Assembly (NCBI RefSeq): GCF_963675165.1
Contig: NC_087378.1
Coordinates: 2,949,525 to 3,013,524, forward strand
Length of the DNA stretch: 64,000 bases
DNA from: Halichondria panicea
Taxonomy: Eukaryota > Porifera > Demospongiae > Suberitida > Halichondriidae
Direction of reading: 5' to 3'
Shown here: piece after piece, positions 12,718 to 22,937 of the stretch
Numbering within the stretch: position 1 is the first letter of the stretch
Layout: the number at the start of each line of letters is the position of its first letter
Notes under the pieces: model-generated
Seen by the model: only the letters and a program-made list of their open reading frames with translations
Told to the model about the DNA's origin: nothing
Databases searched by the model: none
Translations under genes and position numbers: made by a program

Positions 12718-15700
12718 GTATGTTGATGTACACATTTTTATGAAAACAAACGCCCATGCACACAGCAATGCTATGCATATCGAGAACCCTGCCTACAGGG
12801 ATATCCACCACACGGAGCCTCAACCAACACCAAATCTGGCTCATTACAGCAGTCAGGACACTTCCTACGACATTCAAAACGCTAGCTCGAAACACAGCGA
12901 AGATGAACACCACACGTACGCTGTGATACCTGCTGATAGGTCCACTGCCGTAGGGAAACGGCCAGCTAGCTTGATGGATAACTCCAGGGAATTAGTGTTA
13001 CATGAGGTCTCTGCTGCCCCCCCACCACCCATTCCAAGGAGATTTTCTGCTTGTGATACCAGTATACCCCAGAGATTAAGCATAGCCTTTTGCAGCACCA
13101 GACAAAGTTCCCTACAAGATTCCCCCACTAGGTTAAGTGTTTTACATAGCGATTCTTTAAATGAGCCCCAGGGAAACATCTACCAATTACCGGATCGAGA
13201 GTATGAAGAAAGTAGTGACGGTGAGCATATCTACCACATTCTAGAGGACGGGGGTTTCAATGACTCAAATGAACAAACGCTGGGTCGAATCTCATGGTTT
13301 GGATCTGATGCTGGAGTGATATGTGCCGCTGATGACGTTTCCTCAATTTCCAGTGAGGAGGACTGGGAGGGAAGGACACCCACTACTTACGAGGTACCGA
13401 AATCCTTGTTGGCAGTTCAAGATGAAATACGATCATTATAAGTACACTACTAAAATACACAAACTTGAATGAATATTTACATTAGTTCAAATATTGAAAG
13501 CTAACAATTATTGGAAAATCGGCCCATGCATACATACAGTACTTCATGTACTAGATCACAAACACAACTTGTAAACTTTGACCTTTTGGATACGCCGCTT
13601 TGTACTATTCAATGACAGGAAATGAATGATGTGACTGTGATTTCATTACACTTTTACAGACTTTAATATCTATTGTAGATCATGTAGATTTTCATAATTT
13701 TTGTATTATTAATTATTGTAAGTACACGCAGTGGAATGTATCTACATGATGTAGGCCTATTATTGCAAGTCATGATCATTACGTCAACAATCTTGACATC
13801 TATATGTAATATAATTATTGACTGAAACCATCTTACTAAAGCACTAATTGATCAGCGTGGTTGTATAGCATGTCTAACAACTAAATGTGAATAAGTATTA
13901 TACCATATCCGCTCATGTCTATAGAGTATAAGTATACCATATTGCTCATGTGAAAAAATGAGCGATAAAGCCTAGGGGCCAGTAAACTGATATGAACCTC
14001 ACCCACAGCTAAAGCAAGGCTTTGGGAACAGCATACTGGAGTTTTAGGTAAGGCCTTGGGGACTAGGATCATAGAAGGAAAGAAGTAGCATTCATTGGTG
14101 GATCCCAGCTTCGCAAGTTCGCATAAATACAGCCATGCATGCTCTGTTAGGCTGAACATATACAGTGAAGTGCTTTGAATTTAAGATGTACATGTAGGCC
14201 GGTAGATTAGTGATTAGCCAGTTAACGTGCAAGTAAGCTTCTTAGCTTTTAGTAGCTTTTGTTCAACACGAAGCTTTATAAACAAAATCTGCCACATGTG
14301 ATGAGTTAATAATAACTGAGCCTATACATGCTGTAAACGCAGCGATTTGGCAGCCAGGTGAGCAAACTCATGCATTACAGACAAACAATTGTAAATACTA
14401 TAACCAGTGCCTTGAGTTAATGAGTAGAACACACATTTATAAAGCGTTACGGTGTGTGAAAAGTAAGCCTTGAATCACCCACCCCCTTGATAAATTGTCT
14501 ATTGCAGCCATAAGAAGAGTGTCAAACTACCAAAAGTACTGTTAACAAAAGTACTGTTAACTTTCACAAACATGACATGCAAACGTATAACATACTCTCC
14601 TATACACCTTGTTCCCATTTAAGGAAAAAATGAACTCACATTTTATGGTCAATGTTTCCATGTCCTTCAACTGGTTCACTGTGCATGTACTTGTCACACC
14701 ATTCCACTATGGCCGGAGTATACTTGGTCAAAATTTCATGTGCACTAGTTTCAGACATTTCCAGACAGAAGCTGTATTGTGCATTACAAAGAAACACAAG
14801 ATTATAGGCATTGCTTTCTTGTCAACTGGAGTTCAATGTCTGTTGCAGGTTCAAAAATGCCAGTCCCCGCAATATTGTCAAGAAAAATGGGAGTGACTTA
14901 CAGTTGGTCTAGAGTGTCAATGGACATGAGCACTTTCCTTATCTCTTGTATCACCACATCGCTTAGTTTGGCCTCTGAGAGACTTGGTCCTACCTCTTTT
15001 CTTCTCAGCAGCACGTGTTGAAACACTTCATGCAGCAGCTGCCCAATCAGCATTGCTTCACTACCAGTGGATCTTTGACTCTTGAACTTCTCAGAAAGCA
15101 CAGCCCTAGAAGAAAATGAGCCACCGTTGTTGAACTGGTTTGTGTAACCAATAAAATAAATATAAAGAACAAGCATACATAATTATGTCATCTAGGCTTA
15201 GCTACCTTCTCACACAAGTAACACTGTTGGCCACACTAGTACCACTGATGAGCGTGTCAGGGTTAACCACAATGCTGCTGAAATGAGAGGTGTTGTCAAT
15301 CATGAAGCAGGAGCTGCTCTTATCATACTCCGCATTCAGTTGAATTATATCCCCAGGCTGAACATCAGTGGTGAGCCTGTACAACAACAGTAGTGCACTC
15401 TAATGAAGACCAAATACTTGAATTTACACCTACCAATCATCTCGTAAGAAGCAAACGTCCTCAATGTTAGTTTTCTCTTCAAACAGTCTAAGCATGATCT
15501 CTGGCTTTGGTCTATAAAACAGAGTAGAGAACAACATCGTATAATTTATGGTATATTTACCTTTCTAAATTGAAGCTCATCTGTGAAACTTTTTCCAAGA
15601 CAAGGTAACGACATAGACTAGGGGATTCTGATTGTCCAGTAAGCGAAGAGCTCCAATTTGACAAATCAGATTCATCTAACAAATCTGATAAATTGATATC

Positions 15701-18700
15701 CTCCAATAGCCCAAAATCGGATTCTTTTTTAACATCACTCGAATCATCTTGTGAATCTGTCTTGGTTTTAGGAAAAAGAACTTTTCTTCTGGAAAAAACA
15801 GGCGTTTGTTTCACAGAGCTTAGGTTGGAGTCATCAGGAGTGGAAAATAAGAGAGCACTTGTGTCTAACTGTAAACTTCTGTCTTTCGATTCAAGAAATG
15901 GACTGAAACGCTTAAGAGAGTTTTTACGCGGGGAGAAAGTAGGAGACACTGGTAATGGATTTAGGTTTGATGGTTTGACGGGAGTTGACAATTCTGAAGT
16001 AGTTTGATGAATATTTAAAGGATGAGTGCTTTCAGGAATTGGGCTGACGATGTGGGCCTTCTTCTCAAAACTGCTTAGATCAGAGGGACAAACTTGTTTG
16101 TGATTATGACCGCTATCAGGAGTGCATGAATAGCCGCTATACATGGATAAAAGATTGATTTCACTATCACTCAGCCCATCTTGCTTGAAAGTCGTCGAGA
16201 TACTTGATAAGTCACACTTGGTGGTGCTTTTTTTTTCTGGAGAAACAATTGTGCGATACTTTCTTTTCCTAACTTTCAAGCTTAATGGCTGCTTTCTTGA
16301 GCTTTCATCTCTCCTCAATTCGAGATCTTCAGAATGATTGCATTGGATTTTTCTAGTGACAAATGAGTTGTGCACAAGAGTCGCATTGTCCAATTGCTTG
16401 AGTGTCTGCTCATTCTTGACAATGACTGGGGAATGATTTTGATAACTACTTGAAGGCAACTGAACTTCTTCATACACTTGAGCCTCATTATTTACTTTGA
16501 AGAAGTCAGTGACAGTAGACTGATGGGGAATTGCCTACAAAATATAGAGCATAGCAATGAAGTAGCTAGAAAACACTTCGAACGATAACTAAAACTTTAA
16601 TTTCAACTTTCAGCTGGCCTCGTCACATACATGCTAATGTGGTGCGGAGCTACATGTAGCATTGTATGGACGGACATGGCCTGTAACAAATAGTGATTGT
16701 ACAAAGTGTTACTACATTTTATATTGTACAAAAATTTAATACTATATATAGCGGGTAATTTTCGGGGGTCAAAACATTTGTGGTTGAGCAATCATAAGTT
16801 ATTTCGTGGACAGAGGAGGCCCGACATGCGTGTACAAATCACTACAAGTTCAGTGCATTGATGTCATTGCTGTCACGTGATAGCCTTTAGGCCAATGCAT
16901 TGAACTTGTAGTGATTCGTGCATGCATGTCGGACCTCCTCTGGTTCGTGGATATTCATTTTATGGAAGAGAACTGGTAAAGGTGGTCAATGATCGCTTTA
17001 TTTGTTAAATTATTAGAAAATATTTACCCACGAACATTATCCGCACAAATAGAAAACACGCTAGTAGCTGTTTCCACGAGGCTTATGGGAGGCTATTTTT
17101 CAGTGAGAGGTATATAATTTTTATTGAGACGTGACTTTTTAAGTGGTCTATGAGGCGTGTATTTTTTTGATGAAGTGCGTTTTGTAAGAGGCCAATTTTT
17201 AGTAGGAAGTATGTTTTTGGAAGGTCTATGTTTTGAGGTGCATTTTTCTGGAAGAGGTGGTGCATGGTTTAAACGTCAAATGAGGTCCCATGCACAGTTT
17301 GAGTTAGCTGAAGAATTTAAAGGTGAAATGAATTAAGTTAAAGTCACAGACACAATTCTAAGTACGAGTGATTGGTACAACCAAGCTGTTCGGAGAGTGT
17401 TGGTGCATACATGTTATACCTTATTACGTAATATTTACTACACTTTAAACCATAATTTGCTGCTGTCAAGTTGTACTTTTGGACTCTAGCATTTAGCCTC
17501 ACTATTGTTAACATTTCCTCTCTTTGTTCATGTGAGCCCCACGCAGGGCCTCCATCACTGTATTTTGTGCTCCTGCAGCCATTTTGTACTCACTTTGCTC
17601 TCTATCTAAGAATTGTTGGCACAGCAATAGTGAAGTCAATTTGCATGAATGCTTGCTATAGTTTAGCTACAGTATTTCAATTGCATATAGCGGAATAGAA
17701 CCTGTTTCTATTTAGATCTAGCCTGTCTAGTATCACTTAGCTAACTATTTGTCTATCCGAGAAAGGGCTCAAACAGAGAGTATTATGTCAGTGTGTTGCT
17801 GATAGCTATATAGACATTTGCATGTCATTCTAGTGGGAACCTCTTATAACGAACTCTAATTTCATGTTTCTCATCCTGCTGTAGCCAGAAACTATATAAG
17901 GTTGGACACAACATAATACAAATACAGCCTGAAACCACAAAAAGTGATATTTGTAACCGCAAATGACCATTGCCTGATTTAATCTGGAGGCTGCAGAGCT
18001 TATTTTCTTCGATAATATCGTGCCTATAAGTAATTTGGAGCCCAATTGCTGGGGATGTGTTCCTGCTTAAAAGAGAACCCGGGAACTCTGTAGTTTCAGT
18101 GTGCATGGACTTGAACAGGATGACATTGTTGGTCATGCTCCGTTTCTTTAAACAATACAACTGATGTGACTATTAGACACTGACCTATTCTTGGTGTGTA
18201 TTATTTCATATTTTTTTTGTAATGTTAATCTGTTCCTAAGACAATGGCTATATGTAAATAATGATCATTATCTTTGCACTGGAAGTCATTGTTGTCCCTA
18301 CATGTACATACATGTACCTTATTAAACGCATTTGACCGGGGTAACATAACTATAATAAAGGACACCTCCGAATAGTGGACAGAAACTCCTGCTGAGGTTC
18401 CACTGTATTATCATAACAGCCTATTATTCTGCCTATTATGTCCGCACTATTCCCCAGTTTAAAGTATGAGGTACAACATACACATACCTCAATCAACAAT
18501 GAGGTACACATGCATGGTACTGTTTGGAATGAGGGATGAAAGAATCAATACTGTTATTAGGATAATTTCTCATCTTAGAGTAGTATCAATTAACAGTGTG
18601 GATGCATGCACTCATAATTATGGGGTAAATGCACGATGCTACCGTAGTGCTAGAAGATACAAACTAATGCTATAATTATATTTATGTGAGTGCCTACGCA

Positions 18701-19151
18701 TAAATTTGTATCACCAATATTGCCTTTATTCGATGCCTGTACAATCCCCATTGGTCTACAGTGTCAATGGACATGAGCACTTTCTTTATCTCTTGTATCA
18801 CCACATCGCTTAGTTTGGCCTCTGAGAGACTTGGTCCTACCTCTTTTCTTCTCAGCAGCACATGTTAAAACACTTTATGCAGTAGCATCGCGACGTTTAA
18901 TCGAGGAAATAACATCTTATGATTGGTCAAAATGCAATCTTCTATGCTCGCATACAATTATGTTTATTTCATGTAATAGGATAGTGTCTTCTTGTTTCTA
19001 TAGAACACCACTTTGTATCGCTTGTGGTGTTCTTCGATGCATGCCCGTTACTGTAGGCCTTGTGTATTGTATATGCTTGATACATTGCTTTTAATAACAG
19101 CCAATATTATTCCCCGCATTATACAGACCATGCACAATTAATTGAGCGGTC

Positions 19152-19244
<93 letters not shown>

Positions 19245-20422
19245 CTTTATAATGGCCATGCACATGCACTAGCCTAGAATCATACCATGCCAAGGAGATA
19301 ATATTTTCCAACAAGTCATATGACATAATTATGGAGACGTTATTTATACTACTGACTCGCTCCCTATAAAGCGCCTAACATAATTCTCACCAATAAAATG
19401 TACCTACTGGGCTCAACATCATGAATAATCCACCAAGGCTCTGATCTGCACACTCAAGCAACTAACACCGCTTTATAGCACAAACTCTGTGATAACTATG
19501 ATTATAGCTAGAGTCAATACACAAGAGTCCAGAGCATCTCCAAACCCGCTTGGATGCACCAATCACTCGTGTATTAACCACAAACAATCATCGCACCCAC
19601 AGTACATAGTTATAAATAATGCCAGGAGTGCATGAATGCCTAGCTATAATTATCCTGTGACATGAGAACATGAATAGCATACAGCATACAGTCATAGTTG
19701 AGCTATAAACTTACAGTGTGGCGCTTTCTATGGGTCCTATGGCTCCTGTCTTAATGTAACACTTACAGTAGATTTTTCTAAGATCAGTGATACAGGATTT
19801 AGATTTAAGGCGACACTCTAAATATGCGACGTTTCGATGTTTTGTGTACATAGTCTTGTAGAAGCCTAGGTAGTATAATTTTCTTCTTCAAAATTAATAG
19901 TGCTGACGGCGCATAAAATATAACTTGGACTTGGCGCTTCTATTAGGGTGGCACTGTAATTAGAAGAAAGACGATATACGGTAGGTTCATGTGCCAGAAT
20001 AATTTTGTATAATTATACCCTAACAAAGATTTAGATTTAAGGCGCCACTAGGACGTTTCGATATTTCACTCATAATAGACACAATAAATTGCGAGGAGGT
20101 TGGTGTGTGCACAGAGTTGTAACTACGTTCTACAAGACTATCGGTATGTACACAAAACAAATGGTGCTATAATTATGTCAATGCATGAGTGAATGCTCTA
20201 CTGAGCATCTTAAATGTCACTTTGAATCGAGGTCATAATGGTTATAATTATGTAGATCTAGATCTATAATAAATTTACCCAAAATGAAATTTCAAGGACT
20301 GTTGCAAATTTTACCTGTCCACCAAAGCAATGGTTGATAGTAAGTTGCCGAGAAGAGCCTGTTTGCAGGCTCAGCTTGGGTCTACCTCTCTTGATTTTGC
20401 TAGACTTCTTCATGTTCTTCAT
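6464..20422 (-). CDS. DNA2: DNA2 replication/repair nuclease-helicase, 1360 aa
   Basis: Twenty coding exons close in phase: 20422-20315, 16534-15561, 15511-15434, 15376-15206, 15105-14902, 14771-14640, 12004-11924, 11791-11647, 11349-11229, 11040-10905, 10641-10459, 9993-9640, 9101-8960, 8838-8674, 8335-8157, 7905-7762, 7714-7622, 7393-7087, 6974-6771, 6625-6464. DNA2 trims long flaps during Okazaki fragment maturation and resects DNA ends. The nuclease domain keeps GLKGKVDV and PLELKTGK. Its Fe-S cysteines are in [13 protein letters not shown] and [12 protein letters not shown]. The superfamily 1 helicase keeps Walker [43 protein letters not shown] and [12 protein letters not shown]. The protein is about 300 residues longer than human DNA2 because of a disordered N-terminus. 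That region has a basic KRGRPK stretch and two PCNA-binding-like motifs. Exon 1 is placed by phase and motif content across a 3.8-kb intron, so it is less certain than the rest. Confidence 0.95.
8388..8556. mobile_element. MITE, family M1 (accgtatagc ends)
   Basis: Inverted ends: gcgggtaattttcg on the left and cgaaaataacctgctatac followed by ggt on the right. It sits in a DNA2 intron between exons ending 8674 and starting 8335. Short, non-coding, with TA-like flanks. Confidence 0.6.
9400..9612. mobile_element. MITE, family M1, adjacent to a DNA2 splice donor
   Basis: The left end accgtatagcgcaaactttt and the right end gaaaatttcgcgctatacag are imperfect inverted repeats. The element stops about 28 bases from the DNA2 exon donor at 9640, so it forms most of that intron's 5' part. 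Confidence 0.6.
12152..13441 (+). CDS. Single-pass membrane protein with tyrosine-motif tail, nested in a DNA2 intron, 373 aa
   Basis: Three exons in phase: 12152-12215, 12283-12664, 12766-13441. The start encodes a signal peptide ([20 protein letters not shown]). The ectodomain of about 120 residues is Cys-containing and Asn-glycosylation-rich (NHT, NNT, NAS) and matches no domain I know. A transmembrane helix ([19 protein letters not shown]) is followed by a basic stop-transfer KRKKGK. The tail of about 220 residues carries candidate phosphotyrosine or adaptor motifs (NPAYRDI, TYAVI, IYQLP, HIYHIL, TTYEVP) and a proline run PPPPIPRR suited to SH3 binding. This suggests a signalling receptor or scaffold, by inference only. 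The gene lies wholly within the DNA2 intron 12005-14639 on the opposite strand. Orthology unknown. Confidence 0.75.
12675..12717 (+). repeat. (AAT)n microsatellite
   Basis: About 14 AAT units in the second intron of the nested membrane-protein gene, a few bases after the splice donor. Confidence 0.95.
14229..14385 (+). repeat. R2 dispersed repeat, degenerate copy
   Basis: Shares aagcttcttagctttt, atgctgtaaacgcag and gccaggtgagcaaactca with the longer R2 copies at 23250 and 49824. It lies inside the DNA2 intron, downstream of the nested gene. Confidence 0.55.
16748..17032. mobile_element. M1 MITE interrupted by a hAT-like MITE
   Basis: The left end agcgggtaattttcgggggt belongs to the M1 family and the degenerate right end is near cgaacattatccgc. 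A separate palindromic element occupies 16811-16943 within it. Confidence 0.5.
16811..16943. mobile_element. hAT-like palindromic MITE (cagagg ends)
   Basis: The ends cagaggaggcccgacatg and catgtcggacctcctctg are inverted, and the repeat continues inward to make almost the whole 130 bases a hairpin. The eight bases ttcgtgga occur immediately left and, one base offset, right. This fits an 8-bp hAT-type target duplication. Confidence 0.7.
17033..18750. other. DNA2 intron 1, no gene recognised
   Basis: AT-rich intronic DNA. Two minus-strand open frames (17083-17265 and 17825-18160) have neither splice context nor domain character. No other feature seen. Confidence 0.5.
18751..18884 (-). pseudogene. 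Decayed duplicate of DNA2 exon 5 inside DNA2 intron 1
   Basis: About 134 bases nearly identical to 14904-15037, the core of DNA2 coding exon 5 (nuclease domain). The plus-strand block gtgtcaatggacatgagcac and the next hundred bases match with only a few changes. In the copy the frame equivalent to EVFQHVLL reads a TAA stop in place of the glutamine codon, so it cannot serve as a working exon. Similarity stops abruptly at both sides and lacks the exon's own splice sites, so it is a partial genomic copy, not a retrocopy. Confidence 0.85.
19151..19240. repeat. (CA)n microsatellite
   Basis: Roughly 45 CA units with one early interruption, in DNA2 intron 1. Confidence 0.98.
19838..20160. repeat. 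Inverted-repeat element in DNA2 intron 1
   Basis: The segment tgttttgtgtacatagtctt near 19840 is inverted relative to aagactatcggtatgtacac near 20135, with about 270 bases between the arms. A direct repeat gatttagatttaaggcg occurs at about 19796 and 20028. Probably a degraded non-autonomous element. Confidence 0.5.
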
Positions 20423-20681
20423 TTGAACTTCTTCATACTCGAAAGGAGGGTGGCGACCTCAATGTTTTGACCTACAAAAGTGACGACTTTTACCGTCATC
20501 AATCCAAGAAACCAACAGCAAAACGAGAAACATTTGAAATAAAGTACACCACCGTACCGGTGGGTACACTATACACGTTACCTTTGAGCAATGGTGTCTC
20601 AAGAAAACGACGACACGAAAAACTCTAAATTGGAATTTAAAGAAACCAAAATATCTCATCAATAAAATCAATGGAGAAGGT
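20423..20681. promoter_or_regulatory. Shared 5' region of DNA2 and an unrecognised gene
   Basis: The divergent start codons are 259 bases apart (20422 minus, 20682 plus). A short upstream reading frame begins at 20591 on the plus strand, stops after 24 codons, and is out of frame with the main start. Confidence 0.4.
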
Positions 20682-22147
20682 ATGAGTGTCAATTCTGATG
20701 AAAATAACAGTATTAGTAGCACTAGCACTATCTTGTTATCTGAAGCACCAGAAAATAAGCAATGCAAAGTTGTTAATCTTAAGATAGATCTACCACTCCC
20801 TTTGCATCCTGATGCTTTTGCACTGCAACTATTCAAGCAGCAACAAATTGAGCAGACCTCAAAACTAAGTGTCATGGAATCCTCAATAAAATCTGAGGAA
20901 AACGAACTGTCAGTCCTTAGTAAGTAAAATCGGTACATAAAATTATGATTTTCGTAATGTCACGTAGGCCCTTTTGTTTGTATATATACACACAGACTGT
21001 GACACAGTTAATTAACGGGTATCATACAGGATTTTGAAGTCAGAAGAGGAAATAAAATCATGCAGAGTGCGTCGTCGGCTAGGGTAACCCAGGGGCATGC
21101 CCCCTTTGTTAGGTGGTCTTAGGTGAATTTTGGGGTTGCCTTTGCATTCTCGTCAACAATTAACTAGAATGCAAATTTTATCTCCCCCCTGTAGGTTATG
21201 ACACCTACCTTATTAACAGTAAGACGGGTCTGTGTTTCCGTGGTCAATATTTATGTTGTTCGTACTCTATCTGATTTTGTGCTGTATTTACACAGAGAAT
21301 AGTGAGCCGATTAACTTTGACAGTGAGGGACAATCCTCCTTGTACTCTGATCACCAAAGAACCCTTAACAGGTCGAGCTGTGTCACAATGCCCACTCTGG
21401 TGAACAGGTACAAAACATCTCTAGTATTCTGCAGCAAACCTCTATATAATTATACTGAAGCTTTGTCTTTATTCCATTTGTCAGCTTGAACCAGGATATT
21501 CACCCACCCGTACCCATGTTTTGTCAAAAGAACTCCACAAGCACCGATTTAAAACTATCCTCTGATCAATTCTCAGCTACTGTTCCATGTACCCAGTTGA
21601 ATGCATATCACTCTGTACAAAATGTGGAGCACATGTCTAGGTAAGCCCCAGCTAAGGCTAATCAATCAGGTACTAGGTGAGGGTTAGAGTTAGGTATTAT
21701 TATTTTATTGAAGAACATGATGTCATAATTGATCTAAAATGACTTGTATAGCAAGACATTCAAACTTACATTTCACAAACATGTCTTGCTCAGGGCATGG
21801 GTATGGAAAGTGTATAGCAACGTATTTTCTTGTATAGGCCTTTGTTTCGGTTTTCACATTGGGAAAGTGCTCTGCGACACTGCTCCTGTGTTCGCGGATG
21901 TCAGCACTGTTTATCTGATATTGCAAGAAGAAGTCCATCATCATCACCAACACTAGACAGACACATTGAGGTCTCTAAAGCGAAATTACCGACAAAAGAT
22001 TCTAGGAAAAGTTGTGTGGGCACAGAGCTTCCACGGCTAGAATCAGCAGTTGCGGACACTCTACAGACATTGTCCCTGCAGGCTCAAAGACTAAACATAA
22101 CGAGACGTCTGCCAAAGTTCACGTGTTCTCAGAAAAGAGCTGAGTGA
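20682..22147 (+). CDS. Unrecognised protein, 271 aa
   Basis: Four exons join in phase: 20682-20919, 21296-21407, 21485-21640, 21838-22147. I do not recognise the family. The first two-thirds is Ser/Thr/Asn-rich and probably disordered, with a leucine-rich patch (KIDLPLPLHPDAFALQLF) that could be a short binding motif. A cysteine cluster (RHCSCVRGCQHC) near residue 180 might bind metal. The end is helical and basic (ADTLQTLSLQAQRLNITRR). Exon joins are supported by phase and by uninterrupted reading through each exon. The start at 20682 is the first in-frame ATG. It shares a promoter region with DNA2, so co-expression in dividing cells is possible but speculative. Confidence 0.65.
21016..21206. 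mobile_element. Small inverted-repeat element, family M7
   Basis: The left end gggtatcatacaggattttg matches in inverse the right end of the element at 60364-60590; its own right end is ctgtaggttatgacacct. It lies in intron 1 of the unrecognised gene. Confidence 0.5.
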
Positions 22148-22937
22148 GTAGTATACTTCAGTGTGTACATTTACTGTGTGCATACAGCTGCTGGGTCTAA
22201 CCAACGCTTATATGGAGCAATCTACTTTATTATTGACAAATAATGCAGTGGTTATAAGTCCAATGATTACAAGATTGCCTGCCTTGCATTTCAAGTGAAA
22301 GGTGGAAAGTATTGCCTTATAGATTGTATACTGTTCAGAGTTTGATCCGAACAAGAAGAGTAGTGGCTGCGTTATAACGACTACAGATACAAAATTTGCA
22401 ATTGCTCCATAAGGGTTGTTTTCCTAAACCCTATCCACGTCCTTAAGTGACCTACGGCAGTGTTATTGAGTGTATGGAAAAATATTACAACCACAACCTT
22501 ATATATTTTACGTATTAATTTATTGCGGTGTATACAGGATAGATTTACAGAGTTCCACTTCAGTGTTACCACTGCGACACAGGAAGGAAGGTACAGATAA
22601 TTATAATGGTGTTCGTCAAGCATAAACCATTGCGTCACACAGTGCCGTGTTATGCTGATCCTCTGGTAGGTGGTCTACCTAGTTTCCATAGAAGACTAGC
22701 ACAGATGACTATATTAGTCACGGAGACAATACGCTGTGAGAAAGAAAAGGCTCTCAAGTCAAAATCAAGGAAAAATCTTCAATAGGTTCATGGAGCTAGG
22801 AACACTGTCATGCAATAATTATGGCTCCTTATATAATTATATGTTCATTTTAATCATAATTATGTCACCTCCTAAGTCAACATGTTCTTACATGTATAAT
22901 AATTTATTTGGCAATCTGATTAGGCATATGAAAAACT
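22148..22937. other. Gap between convergent genes, nothing recognised
   Basis: AT-rich. Open frames here lack coding character. The plus-strand frame 22736-23173 is a shadow of the last TMEM129 exon. Confidence 0.5.

Noticed and set aside
17825-18160. 111-codon minus-strand frame in DNA2 intron 1
   Set aside because: No acceptor or donor that fits DNA2 phase and no recognisable domain; the DNA2 model is complete without it.
19151-19240. Regular short repeats considered as a CRISPR-like array
   Set aside because: Plain CA dinucleotide repeat in a eukaryotic intron; no spacers.
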